Below are positions 1 through 9,861 of a stretch of 64,000 nucleotides of DNA, in pieces (positions within the stretch are counted from its first letter, which is position 1; every line of letters begins with the position of its first letter). A program made the position numbers and the translations under genes. Origin of the DNA: an uncultured Granulosicoccus sp. (GTDB lineage Bacteria; Pseudomonadota; Gammaproteobacteria; Granulosicoccales; Granulosicoccaceae). Location of the stretch: contig CALKLO010000001.1 of the NCBI GenBank assembly GCA_937991945.1, positions 1-64,000 of the forward strand, given 5' to 3'. Below the pieces are notes generated by a model that saw only the letters and a list, made by a program, of their open reading frames with translations, made no database searches and was not told the origin of the DNA.

Positions 1-1253
1 ACCAATAATATTTTCACAATACCCCAATGCAAGCGAAATGCTAGGAAGCAACTTAATACGAACAATCCAGTGGCGAGCCATTCAATAGAGGCAAGCGTAG
101 GCGTCCACAATGTGAGTGGTCCCCAGGTGTGATGTTGAACATCAGAAAACAGCACATGCAGCGCAAACCAAATGGATAGGTTGAGGATGACACCTACGAC
201 TGCGGCGGTTATTGCTTTTAGAGCACCTTTGAGTCTTGGTTGGTTGCATATCCAGTCTATGTAGGGTGCACCGGAAAATATCCATAAAAAGCAGGGTGCG
301 AATGTGACCCAAAGAGCAACTACCGCTGCGGCAAACCCCATGAGTAGTCCGCCTTCTTTGAAGCCTGCTAAAAAGCCGACGAACTGGGTGACTAAGATTA
401 ACGGACCTGGCGTTGTTTCCGCTAAGCCTAATGCGTCGACCATCTCGCCTGCGTTTAACCAGCCAAACTGGACAACGACATCTTGGGCCATATAGGCCAG
501 AACCGCATAAGCACCACCGAAAGTTACAACGGCCAGCGTGGAGAAAAACAGTGCAACATCGAGCAAGATGTTTGGTGCACTCATAAGCACTAGTGCAAGT
601 AAGGGCAACCACCAAATAGCTAGCCATGTAATTACCGTTTGTATGAACGTAGTTATTGATAGTTGGGTTGTGTCGACTACTTGCGGCTCGTCAGTGGTCT
701 CTTGCAAAAACCATCCGACTAGGCCTGCCACTAAAACAATGATGGGATAGGGAATAGAGAAGAAGAAAATGCCAATGAACGCCAGCGCTGCGATAACCCA
801 GTGAATCGTTCGTGACAATGCTTTTTTCGAGACTCGCACTAAGGCCTCAACAACAACGACTAAAACCGCTGCCTTGACGCCATAAAACAACGCTGCAACG
901 AGAGGCACTTCGCCAAAAAGACTGTAGATAACCGCGAGCACCATAATGACAATGGCTCCGGGTATGACAAACAACAAACCAGCTATTAACCCTCCTAGAG
1001 TTCCGTGGAGTCGCCAACCAGCATAGCTTGCCAGTTGCATAGCCTCAGGCCCGGGTAGCAACATGCAAAAGCTCAATGCATTTAAAAACTGGGCTTCAGT
1101 GAGCCATTGTCGACGCTCAACCAATTCTTGATGCATAAGCGCTATTTGAGCGCCTGGGCCACCGAACGATAGAATACCTATTCGCCACCAAACGCGCGTC
1201 GCTGTTGCAAGTGAAGGAGTTGTACTGAGGTCAGCTTGAATGGAGTCGCTCAC
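1..1253 (-). CDS. chrA: Chromate transporter ChrA family (CHR), 3' end truncated by window edge
   Basis: Minus-strand frame opens at GTG 1253 (VSDSIQADLSTTPSLATATRVWWRIGILSFGGPGAQIALMHQELVERRQWL...LLPGPEAMQLASYAGW...) and stays open to position 1; FGGPxAQ and PGPEA(M/T)Q motifs typical of CHR. Missing from the ORF track because no stop lies inside the window. Confidence 0.88.
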   Translation of the reverse strand, partial: MSDSIQADLSTTPSLATATRVWWRIGILSFGGPGAQIALMHQELVERRQWLTEAQFLNALSFCMLLPGPEAMQLASYAGWRLHGTLGGLIAGLLFVIPGAIVIMVLAVIYSLFGEVPLVAALFYGVKAAVLVVVVEALVRVSKKALSRTIHWVIAALAFIGIFFFSIPYPIIVLVAGLVGWFLQETTDEPQVVDTTQLSITTFIQTVITWLAIWWLPLLALVLMSAPNILLDVALFFSTLAVVTFGGAYAVLAYMAQDVVVQFGWLNAGEMVDALGLAETTPGPLILVTQFVGFLAGFKEGGLLMGFAAAVVALWVTFAPCFLWIFSGAPYIDWICNQPRLKGALKAITAAVVGVILNLSIWFALHVLFSDVQHHTWGPLTLWTPTLASIEWLATGLFVLSCFLAFRLHWGIVKILL

Positions 1254-1256
1254 CAC

Positions 1257-2081
1257 TTACAACTTGCTTTGTGTTGATGATGTTGGCCAGTCGTGGCCTT
1301 CTTCTGTTGCATCTCTTGCCCATCGATAAAACGCGTCGTACAACATGAACCCTGCCTCTAACTGTGCAAGGTCATCACGATACATGCGTGATAAACCTAG
1401 TGAGACAGCTAATAGTCCGGCAGCCTCAGGTGCTAAGTGGTGCTTGTCTGTATCAGCACCTCGCACCACAGTCGCTAAGCGATTGAGGGCGTCACTGCGA
1501 ATTCCAAATTCTTCTATCATCGTGTCAAACGTGCAGTGCTCGCCTCGGTGACTCCAAAAAACGTCTTGCACATCAAACGGGGTAGCGTTGAATCGTTCCG
1601 CAACGTTTTCAACTTGAGAGGGGGCTACAAATAGAAACTGAGCATTAGGATCAACGAATCGTCTAATAAGCCAAGGGCAGGCAATTCTGTCTACTTTAGG
1701 CCTGTGCTTTGTGACCCATACGGTACGTCCTTGGTCATCGGCGACTGGAAGTTTCGCCGTGGCAAGCATCGGTAGCGTTGCATCCCGCCAAGCAAACTGA
1801 CCTCCTTGAAGCACTTCAGCGTCTATCCCTTTGCAGCGTAGTATTGCAGCAGCACCTTGACTGATTTTCAGTCCTTTTTGACAATACACAACAACTGACT
1901 TGCCATTTAGTTGTTCGGCTAAGTCGGCCACGTTCAAGTAATTGTATCGATATGAACTTGGGATACTTCGCGGATCGGCTTGGAAGTCTTCTTCGGTACG
2001 CACGTCCAGCAACACCGGGCATTCAGGTGTGCCGACTAAACGGGCAAGGGTAGGAACGGAAATTTCATTATATGACGCCAT
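1257..2081 (-). CDS. Rhodanese domain fused to ChrB C-terminal-like domain (chromate resistance protein)
   Basis: ORF 1257-2123; GGAGG ribosome-binding site precedes ATG at 2081 (MASYNEISVPTLARLVG...). Rhodanese region ...VVVYCQKGLKISQ..., then ChrB-like WVTKHRPKVDRIACPWLIRRFVDPNAQFLFV. Stop is 3 bp from the chrA GTG. Confidence 0.82.
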   Translation of the reverse strand: MASYNEISVPTLARLVGTPECPVLLDVRTEEDFQADPRSIPSSYRYNYLNVADLAEQLNGKSVVVYCQKGLKISQGAAAILRCKGIDAEVLQGGQFAWRDATLPMLATAKLPVADDQGRTVWVTKHRPKVDRIACPWLIRRFVDPNAQFLFVAPSQVENVAERFNATPFDVQDVFWSHRGEHCTFDTMIEEFGIRSDALNRLATVVRGADTDKHHLAPEAAGLLAVSLGLSRMYRDDLAQLEAGFMLYDAFYRWARDATEEGHDWPTSSTQSKL

Positions 2082-2228
2082 GAAGCATCCTCCAGCAGAT
2101 GTGGTCGTGTGGGAAGGATGCAAGATTTAGCTGACGCCTCACGGGGTTCGTTGCAGACCCCAGAGTTAAATTGAAACATAGCCGTTGAATGTGTGTCAAA
2201 CGCCGATTCAGTATTTGGTTGAACAAGG

Positions 2229-3206
2229 TTAAGCGTTGAGGGGTGGATTCACCTTTGTGCGTGAGTAATTCGTGAGTGATACACCCAGCACTGAAATCAC
2301 CCCGCCAGCAATCATAGACACCAGAATGTCTTCACCTAGAAAACCTGCTGACAGTAATACGCCGAACGCAGGCACTAGATTAGTGAACACAGCTGTTCGT
2401 GATGGGCCTAGTTCTCGAATGCCTTCGTAGTACCAGACAAACGCTAAAACAGTGCCCATGGCTCCCAGGTAGACTATGGATATCCAAACCGTTGGCTCTA
2501 AGTCGGTCCACTGAATGGATTTAAATTCTGGCACAGCACCAAATCCAAGAATTAGAAGGCCCCACAAAGTGGCATAGGTAGTTGTCGCTATAGGAGACAA
2601 GGATTGCATGGCGATACGGGAAATCAAGGTGTATCCCGACCAGCTCAATACGGCGAGAAGCATTAACATTTCACCATTGCCGAATGAGCGAGAAACATCG
2701 TGAACGAGATTGATCAAATCGCCTCGAGTGATAACAATCAGTGCTCCGAACAATGCGATGGCGATTCCTAACCAACGCGTTATACCAAGTCTTTCTCGGT
2801 AGATTAGGCTTGCAAGCAAGGCGGTAGTGATAGGTGTCAAGCTAACAAACAGGGCGGTACGACCCGCTGGAATATGCGACAAGGCTGCAAAAAAGAAAAG
2901 ATTGTAGAGAAATACACCGCTGAGTCCTAACGCGGCAGTTGTCACTATTTCACGACGATTGAGGCGAGGTAGGCCACCTTCAAACCGATAGGCGATCCCT
3001 ATCAGTAGAACACCTGCGACGGCAAAGCGTAAAAAAGCTGCGCTTGATAATGGGAGCTCTTGTGTTAGTTGTTTTCCGGCGATGAACGTGCCACCCCAGA
3101 ACATCGCCATAAGCACTAGTTTGATCGCTAGTAGCGGCCTTATTGTTTGCTGTTCGAAAGAGTTAGCTGCAATGTGCAAGTTGTGTGTTCTCATCCGTTT
3201 TAACAC
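2229..3206 (-). CDS. EamA/DMT-superfamily permease
   Basis: 325 aa, about 10 hydrophobic segments, MFWGGTFIAGKQL start typical of EamA exporters. Confidence 0.85.
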   Translation of the reverse strand: MLKRMRTHNLHIAANSFEQQTIRPLLAIKLVLMAMFWGGTFIAGKQLTQELPLSSAAFLRFAVAGVLLIGIAYRFEGGLPRLNRREIVTTAALGLSGVFLYNLFFFAALSHIPAGRTALFVSLTPITTALLASLIYRERLGITRWLGIAIALFGALIVITRGDLINLVHDVSRSFGNGEMLMLLAVLSWSGYTLISRIAMQSLSPIATTTYATLWGLLILGFGAVPEFKSIQWTDLEPTVWISIVYLGAMGTVLAFVWYYEGIRELGPSRTAVFTNLVPAFGVLLSAGFLGEDILVSMIAGGVISVLGVSLTNYSRTKVNPPLNA

Positions 3207-3270
3207 CTAGGTCGAGTGTTCCCTGAAGGGGGCTGCATGTTTGGTAGGTAATATGCTATTACTTATGCTC

Positions 3271-3299
3271 GCTCATGAATAAATGAGTATTTGCTCATG
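3271..3299. promoter_or_regulatory. Candidate LysR operator in the divergent promoter region
   Basis: Inverted repeat CTCAT-N6-ATGAG (3272-3287) plus directly repeated GCTCATG (3271-3277, 3293-3299) between divergent EamA and LysR genes. Confidence 0.35.
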
Positions 3300-3315
3300 T
3301 GGCTAAATTTGGAAT

Positions 3316-4206
3316 ATGACGTTTACTCAACTTGAAATATTTGCACGGGTAGCGGAGCTCGGAGGGTTCACCGCAGCGGCCGACAAACTGGGCATCAGTC
3401 AATCTGCGGTGTCTCACGCCATCAAACAACTTGAGAAAAGTTGGGGAGTGAGTCTACTGTCAAGAACTTCAGCGGGGATTGAACTGACAGATATTGGTAT
3501 GGGTTTGCTTGTTCGAGTGAGGGAATTACTCGGTGTGACTGAATCTATTCATCAAGAGGTCACTGCCGTGCGTGGGCTGCAGAAAGGTGTGTTGCGTATC
3601 GGCTCTTTTGGTACGACGTCCTCGTTGCAACTACTGCCACTGATTCTCAAGGAATTCAAAACGCGTTATCCTGGCATTGATGTATTTGTTGATGAGAGCG
3701 AAGATAACGTTATGCATCAATGGATATCTGAGCGTCGAGTCGATGTGGGGTTTGTTGTTTTGCCGGATGAGCGATTCGACACGATCAGACTCATTGATGA
3801 TCAGTTTGTTGCACTTATTCCTCAATCTCATTTGTTAGCAGAAAAAAAGAGTGTTCGTTTAGCTGAATTGTGTAGCAGCCCTTTTATATTGACGCTTGCG
3901 GGTAGTGAAACGCTTATTGAAGGCTTGTTTAAGTCAGCGGGCTTGCAGCCTGATATTCGACAGCGTTACAAACAGATTCTCACCATCGTGAAAATGGTAG
4001 AGAGTGGTTCTGGCGTATCCATTGTCGCCGACTTGGGCGTGTCCGAGCAGCTCATGTCTATGCACCCCGGTGTTGTTAAGAGGCCTTTGCTACCGGCTAT
4101 AAAAAGATCAGTGGGTCTAGCTGTTCAAAGTGAAAAGCATGCTAGTCCAGCCGTCAAAGCATTTTTAACGTTGTCGAAACACATGACGCGCAAGCACCGT
4201 ATCTAA
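3316..4206 (+). CDS. LysR-family transcriptional regulator
   Basis: N-terminal HTH MTFTQLEIFARVAELGGFTAAADKLGISQSAVSHAIKQLEKSWGVSLLSR and LysR substrate-binding domain. Confidence 0.92.
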   Translation: MTFTQLEIFARVAELGGFTAAADKLGISQSAVSHAIKQLEKSWGVSLLSRTSAGIELTDIGMGLLVRVRELLGVTESIHQEVTAVRGLQKGVLRIGSFGTTSSLQLLPLILKEFKTRYPGIDVFVDESEDNVMHQWISERRVDVGFVVLPDERFDTIRLIDDQFVALIPQSHLLAEKKSVRLAELCSSPFILTLAGSETLIEGLFKSAGLQPDIRQRYKQILTIVKMVESGSGVSIVADLGVSEQLMSMHPGVVKRPLLPAIKRSVGLAVQSEKHASPAVKAFLTLSKHMTRKHRI

Positions 4207-4468
4207 ATGATGGTTACACCGTTAGTAGATTTACCGCGGACACTAGCAATTTGGTGTTCCAGGTAGCCTCTAATTTTTAGTAGGTAACCCTAAAATCTTG
4301 TTCAGTAGGGGGGTAATTCGCCGCTATTGCCTTATAGTGCCCTATGCCCGACTCATTGTCGTTTAACCTAATAGGTTCAATGGCTTGTATTGTTTGAAAT
4401 AAAGCGGATTTGAGGGCGTAACAAAATATTCTAAAGAATTATTGCCGTTTTCGGCGGGGTAAAGGCGT

Positions 4469-4957
4469 ATGAAAAACATAACAAAAAACGCACTGGCGAG
4501 TGTCGCATGGTCGGTTTCTCTGTTAGCGGGTTGCACAACGGGTCATGTTGACCCCGCAGATAGAGACACAACTGGTGCTTACGACGGTGTCTGGATTGGA
4601 GAAGTGGAGGGGCCCAGGGCTAGTACTGAGATTCTTCCGGGTAACTGGGAAATGAATTGCGAGTGGGAACCCTTTGAAGTCTATCTGGTTGTTGACGATG
4701 GAAGAATCCAGTTGGGTCGACTGGAGAATAAGTCTCCGGTATCTAAGGGTGGAAATTTTCGGATAGATTTGGATAGTGGAGCCGCACAAATGATTGGCGG
4801 AATCATGTCTGGTAACGGTAGTTTCGTCCAAGTATTTGCTGGAAATCTGTCTGGGGATGATCCCCGAGGGAAATACCGTCAATACATTGAATCATTGGGT
4901 ACTAACGGCTGTAACGCTAAGATTCGTTTCACCCGCGAAGATGGTTCAACAAGTTGA
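4469..4957 (+). CDS. Hypothetical lipoprotein
   Basis: MKNITKNALASVAWSVSLLAGCTTG: signal peptide with LLAGC lipobox; stop overlaps next start. Confidence 0.7.
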   Translation: MKNITKNALASVAWSVSLLAGCTTGHVDPADRDTTGAYDGVWIGEVEGPRASTEILPGNWEMNCEWEPFEVYLVVDDGRIQLGRLENKSPVSKGGNFRIDLDSGAAQMIGGIMSGNGSFVQVFAGNLSGDDPRGKYRQYIESLGTNGCNAKIRFTREDGSTS

Positions 4958-7017
4958 AATTACTTGGCATGGGCAACATCTTAATTCGGCATGTCATGTC
5001 AGCTGGCTTGTTGTTGATACTGGGTTTAGCTGTTCAGCCCATTTTGGCTGCAGGCTCTGGCACTGATGAATATTCAATAGCGCCAATACCGACGTGGGTT
5101 AAAAACTTCGGGCCAGGGGCTGTCAGTGATGACTCAGACGATGCTGGTGGTGAACGATATCTTTTGTTAGATCGTCAACAGTACGACGATGGTAAAACAG
5201 TGGCTTACCATAGTCACAGTATCGTTGAGGTTGTCGGGCAAGCCGGTTTAAGTGATAACTCGAATTTGTCGATCTCATTTGACCCCAGCTACCAGCAACT
5301 GGAGCTACATACCGCGACGGTAACTCGTGATGGCAAAAGCACTGATAGACTAAGTAAAGCAAGAATCGATATCGCGCGTACCGAAGACAGTAGCCATCTA
5401 GATCTTCTTAACGGCGATGTTACTGCGTTGGTTGTTTTACCTGATGTACGAGTTGGGGACACTATAGAAACCCGCTATACCGTGTATGGCAGTAATCCTG
5501 TATTCGGCAATCGTCATCACAGCTCGTGGCGAGTACGTTGGAGTGTTCCGGTCGAACGATCCATCATTCGTATAACCGTTCCAGATGCCATCGATCTGAA
5601 GCACTCACCAGAGCAGCCATCCGCAAACTTTACGAAAAATGTGGCGAATGGCCTTCAAACGCTGGAATGGGAATGGAATACGGGTGAAATATCAGAGGCA
5701 GAAGAGGGTACGCGCCGCTGGTTAGCCCCACCAGACGTGTTACAAATCAGTGCATTCAAGGATTGGAACGACGTGTCCAACTGGGGCACTGGACTGTTTG
5801 CTGGCCACTCTTCTGACGGTGAGAAATACCAGAAGCTTGCGAAGTTTATTCGTGATAAAGCACAGAGTGATGGTGTTGATTCTGCAATTGCCGAAGCCAT
5901 TGACTACGTGCAGCAAAGAATTCGATACTACGGTATCGAACTGGGTGTTAACTCCCACCGACCCCATGCGCCGGATGAAGTGCTTAGTAACGGCTACGGT
6001 GACTGTAAAGATAAAGCACTGCTGCTAATTTCTCTATTAGATGAGATTGGAGTAGATGCTTGGCCCATTCTAGTGTCAACTCGAATTAGGAATGGTTTGC
6101 GCCATAGGCTTCCAAGCCCTGGGGTGTTTAATCATGTCGTTGTGCTGGTTGAGCATGAAGGCGAGCAATACTGGGTCGACGCTACTGACAATAGTCAAAG
6201 TGGGCTGCTAGGTCTGCGCGGTCAACCTGAATACGGTGCAGGGCTTGTGTTGGGTAAGAAGAATGACAATTTAATAGAGAGAGAAGCGCCGCTGCCCGAA
6301 TTGCCGGGATACGCAACGCACGATAAATTTTATCTCTCCTCCTTCGGTGGTCCGGTAGATTTTGTTACTACCTCTACTTATCGTGGGCAAGATGCTAATC
6401 AGTTTCGACGTCGTTTAGATCAAACGGGTAGACGAACCCTGAGCAAACAATACAAAGATTATTACGATGACGTATACGGCGAGCTGACTTCCCTGAGCGG
6501 GCTTGAAGTTGAGGAGGATGAAAGCACTAACACGATAGTGGTAACTGAATCTTATCGATTAAGTGAGTTTTGGGATGTTGACAAACGATCTGATCAAGCT
6601 GATTTTGAAGCCTATTCTCTAGCGATTAACAGGCATTTGGACGATTTTGAGGAAGTGAAGCGTAACCGAAAAGCTCCCATTACCGTTGATGGTCCGGCGA
6701 GAGTGTCGCACCGCATTCAGTATTTTCCGAACATTGCCAGTCCAGACCGGCCGCTAGAGGAGACGAGCTTTAGTACCGATGGATTCAGCTACAGCGATTC
6801 TGAATACGTTTTGGGTGACTCTTTCGTTTTCGATTCTGAACTCGTTATTTCAACAGAAAAGCTGTTGCCCAAGAAATTGAAGGATTACAAGAAATTTCAA
6901 AGTCGTGTGGGTAGAAATGCACGAAGCGGTCGGTATTACCAAACACTTGATGCAAAAGACATCGAGTTAGGTAAGGACACTACTGAGCTTTTGAAGATGT
7001 TAGGAGAACTTAACTGA
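4954..7017 (+). CDS. DUF3857 / transglutaminase-like periplasmic protein
   Basis: DUF3857-like N-terminus, then core with Cys/His/Asp: GYGDCKDKALLL ... FNHVVVLVE ... YWVDATD. TTG start at 4954 overlaps upstream stop; in-frame ATG 4969 also possible. Confidence 0.82.
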   Translation: MKLLGMGNILIRHVMSAGLLLILGLAVQPILAAGSGTDEYSIAPIPTWVKNFGPGAVSDDSDDAGGERYLLLDRQQYDDGKTVAYHSHSIVEVVGQAGLSDNSNLSISFDPSYQQLELHTATVTRDGKSTDRLSKARIDIARTEDSSHLDLLNGDVTALVVLPDVRVGDTIETRYTVYGSNPVFGNRHHSSWRVRWSVPVERSIIRITVPDAIDLKHSPEQPSANFTKNVANGLQTLEWEWNTGEISEAEEGTRRWLAPPDVLQISAFKDWNDVSNWGTGLFAGHSSDGEKYQKLAKFIRDKAQSDGVDSAIAEAIDYVQQRIRYYGIELGVNSHRPHAPDEVLSNGYGDCKDKALLLISLLDEIGVDAWPILVSTRIRNGLRHRLPSPGVFNHVVVLVEHEGEQYWVDATDNSQSGLLGLRGQPEYGAGLVLGKKNDNLIEREAPLPELPGYATHDKFYLSSFGGPVDFVTTSTYRGQDANQFRRRLDQTGRRTLSKQYKDYYDDVYGELTSLSGLEVEEDESTNTIVVTESYRLSEFWDVDKRSDQADFEAYSLAINRHLDDFEEVKRNRKAPITVDGPARVSHRIQYFPNIASPDRPLEETSFSTDGFSYSDSEYVLGDSFVFDSELVISTEKLLPKKLKDYKKFQSRVGRNARSGRYYQTLDAKDIELGKDTTELLKMLGELN

Positions 7018-7940
7018 TGAGCGGCTTACTATCCTGTCGTAAATGCTTTCACGCGCTTCTCTTATCAAGCGCTCTGACAGTGGCGGGCTGCCAAAGTGGT
7101 CCTAGCGGTTTGTCTGTAGGGGGTGGGGGCGTTGCGGTCTCTGGAGAGGTTGCGCAATCTCGTCATGAGCATGTATTTGACGCTATCGATGCATTGGTGC
7201 CTGTGTTAAACAAGCGAGACGTTAATCTAAGTTCGATTCCGTTAGACGCATCACTATCAAGTCTCTTGCCTCAACAGTCAGCGTCAGGGCTCTCAAGAGG
7301 TGAGTCTTTAAGTCGTTTAGCTGAGTCGTATATTGTTGAATCGGGTCCTTACGAGTTTGTCCAAAGCGATGCACGTACGGGTCGCCTTGAATTCCGGTCT
7401 ATACAGAACGATATGCATGTGGCGTTTTTAGTTCGATCACCCACTGCAACTGAACAAGCCAAGAACCTACGGTTTGTGATCACGGATGCCATCGCTCAAA
7501 CAGCGCTGTCGACATTGGTGATTGACAGTGCAAAGGGTGGAGCAGAGAAGGTAAAGGCTCGTTTCTTAGATGAATCGCTAAACTATGCGCGGTTTGCAAA
7601 CAACAGTGCTAGCGAAGATGCGGCAATTTTAGCTCACCTTAATGGTCTAGATAAAACAGAACAAAATCGCGATGATCTTCTAGGATTACGTGCCCTGTTA
7701 AGGCTAAGAATGGGACATGATGAATTAGCAAAGCCGTTGGTGGAGCAGGGCATTATTCGATATCCCAATTCTCCAAGATACTACGCTCTGGCTTCCGTGA
7801 TTCTGCAGCGAGCTGATCAATACGGAGATGCTGAAAAAGCGTTGCTGGATTCCATTATGAGTAATCGCTTTAGTCGTGCTCAAGTTACTAAGAGCAGAAC
7901 GAGTGTTGCGGCGTTTCTAGCTATGGAGAAATTGATTTAA
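7017..7940 (+). CDS. Lipoprotein with TPR-like C-terminus, unknown function
   Basis: LLLSSALTVAGCQSG lipobox; C-terminal helical repeat (DLLGLRALLRLRMGHDELAKPLVEQGIIRYPNSPRYYALASVILQRADQYGDAEKALLDSI). TGATG overlap with upstream gene. Confidence 0.65.
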   Translation: MSGLLSCRKCFHALLLSSALTVAGCQSGPSGLSVGGGGVAVSGEVAQSRHEHVFDAIDALVPVLNKRDVNLSSIPLDASLSSLLPQQSASGLSRGESLSRLAESYIVESGPYEFVQSDARTGRLEFRSIQNDMHVAFLVRSPTATEQAKNLRFVITDAIAQTALSTLVIDSAKGGAEKVKARFLDESLNYARFANNSASEDAAILAHLNGLDKTEQNRDDLLGLRALLRLRMGHDELAKPLVEQGIIRYPNSPRYYALASVILQRADQYGDAEKALLDSIMSNRFSRAQVTKSRTSVAAFLAMEKLI

Positions 7941-8053
7941 ACACCATGGCGCAGGTATTTGTCATTCACGCCTATGTGAAACCCTTAGCTACATATTCAC
8001 GATATCACACAGTTTTATGATATTCGGTGAGAGCTTGGGTAAACGGTAGCGAA

Positions 8054-8590
8054 CTAGCGATTGAGTTTACTGCGAATATCAGCAAGGGCCGAGGAGGGAG
8101 AGCCACTGTAGGTCTGACGGGCCGAATTAGCTCTTCGTACAATCGAGGAATTACCTGCTGCACGTTGTGCTTTCTTTATTTTAGAATCAGAAATTCGACG
8201 GCCAGTCTTCTGTTCAACAAGTTGCTGAATAGACTCAGAGGAACTAGATTTGAGTTTAGTAGCCAGCTGGTTTGTGCTCATCGATTTCATTCTTGAAAGC
8301 ACGAGTTCATCGCTATTTGATAACAGGCGGCCAGCATTATTGAACGTCGTTACTCTGGGGTTCTCTCCAGTTCTGCTCGCCGCATTGTTCGTTAATTGTA
8401 CTTTGCCTGTAGATGCGGCTGTTTTTTGTAAAAAATAATGGTCGATAACGACTGGCGTTATCAAAATAGCCAAGACCGGCACGAAGGGTACTGCAAACAA
8501 TAAATACTTCGGATTGAAAGAGATTGAACGCTTAATTTTTTTATTGCGACCGCTTATAAACCCGTCAATCTCTTGCTCGTCGGATATCAT
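8054..8590 (-). CDS. Hypothetical single-pass membrane protein
   Basis: 178 aa; one clear TM (YLLFAVPFVPVLAILITPVVIDHYF), polar Ser/Lys-rich remainder; no recognised domain. Confidence 0.5.
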   Translation of the reverse strand: MISDEQEIDGFISGRNKKIKRSISFNPKYLLFAVPFVPVLAILITPVVIDHYFLQKTAASTGKVQLTNNAASRTGENPRVTTFNNAGRLLSNSDELVLSRMKSMSTNQLATKLKSSSSESIQQLVEQKTGRRISDSKIKKAQRAAGNSSIVRRANSARQTYSGSPSSALADIRSKLNR

Positions 8591-9032
8591 GATTTTAGGC
8601 TACTGGGTCAAGGTGTATGAGCGATATTTCAAAGGTGCTGTCGGACACAATTGGTTCGTTTTCTATACTTATAAAACGTTGGTTTTATGGCAAATTGCTT
8701 TGCCGTAGGTCTAGTTTTAGAAGTCGTCTCACAGTAGCCCTAACATTGCCTTGTCTGCGCTGCCCGTTCAAGATGCTAGTTGAGGCTCACATCAATATGA
8801 CACACATGTTCACAAAGCTAACTCGTGTGTCAAAGGCCTGGCCTCGTTGTCTTATCTGCACAGGTTCTCTGATACATTAAAGTTAACTCTACGATAGTGC
8901 TAATAGAGCACCTATAGCGAGATTCTTCTTTGGGGTTGACACTGGAGCATGTCATTGAAAATACACGCTCAAATGTGGTTATGGGGCTCAGCGGTGTTCA
9001 ATGCTCCGTTGAAGAATTGCAATCGGCAGGCG

Positions 9033-9848
9033 CTAAACGTCAAACTCTGACCACACTGGGCAATGATCTGATGGTTTTTCCATACCGCGAACGGCGTAAT
9101 CAATACCGCTGTCTACGAGCTTTTCAGTCATAGGTTTGGTAGACAGCAGGTGGTCAATACGTAAGCCGCGCTTGGGCTCTCTATCAAACCCTTTGCTGCG
9201 ATAATCAAACCAGCTGAACTTGTCATCTTTATCGGGGTACTTAAGCCGGTAGGTGTCTTCTAAGCCCCAATCGACAAGACGCTGCATCCACTCTCGCTCT
9301 TCAGGTAAAAAGCTGGTGTTGCCAGAACGTAGCCAGCGTTTAACGTTGTCCGGGCCAATGCCTAAGTCTTCGTCAACTGGCGCTACGTTGTAATCACCAA
9401 TAACCACTAAGTTGTCATTTGGTGAGTGCTCGTTTTCTAGCTTGGCTGAAAGGTCGGCATAGAAACGTTCTTTGGCTGGGAACTTGGTTTCATGTTTGCG
9501 ATTTTCGCCTTGCGGGAAATACCCGTTGACCACCGTGACACTTTCACCCTTCGGGCTTTGTACTGTCGCTGTAATAAGCCGTTTCTGTGCGTCCTCGTCA
9601 TCCGTTGAGTAGCCAATACGAACATCGCTCATGGGGTTTTTAGTTAGCATTGCCACACCGTAGTGTGTCTTTTGTCCAGCATAAGCTGCGTGATAGCCCA
9701 GCTCATTCATGGCATCCACAGGGAAGTCTGCGTCGACCACTTTGGTTTCCTGCAGCCCGATAACATCGGGGCTGTAGGTTTCTACCAAGGCTGCTAATTG
9801 GTGTAAGCGTAGCCGCACGCTATTGACGTTGAACGAGACAATGATCAT
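9033..9848 (-). CDS. xthA: Exodeoxyribonuclease III (EEP family)
   Basis: MIIVSFNVNSVRLRLHQL...VIGLQETKV...VVIGDYNVAP...DHCPVWSEF motifs. Confidence 0.9.
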   Translation of the reverse strand: MIIVSFNVNSVRLRLHQLAALVETYSPDVIGLQETKVVDADFPVDAMNELGYHAAYAGQKTHYGVAMLTKNPMSDVRIGYSTDDEDAQKRLITATVQSPKGESVTVVNGYFPQGENRKHETKFPAKERFYADLSAKLENEHSPNDNLVVIGDYNVAPVDEDLGIGPDNVKRWLRSGNTSFLPEEREWMQRLVDWGLEDTYRLKYPDKDDKFSWFDYRSKGFDREPKRGLRIDHLLSTKPMTEKLVDSGIDYAVRGMEKPSDHCPVWSEFDV

Positions 9849-9861
9849 GGGACGTCCTAGC

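Noticed and set aside
142-627. 161-aa minus-strand ORF MASYLVVALTCTS...
   Set aside because: Out of frame with the continuous ChrA reading frame on the same strand; Cys/Arg-rich artefact.
4523-4882. 119-aa minus ORF opposite the lipoprotein gene
   Set aside because: Antisense to a better-supported CDS with signal peptide; no domain.
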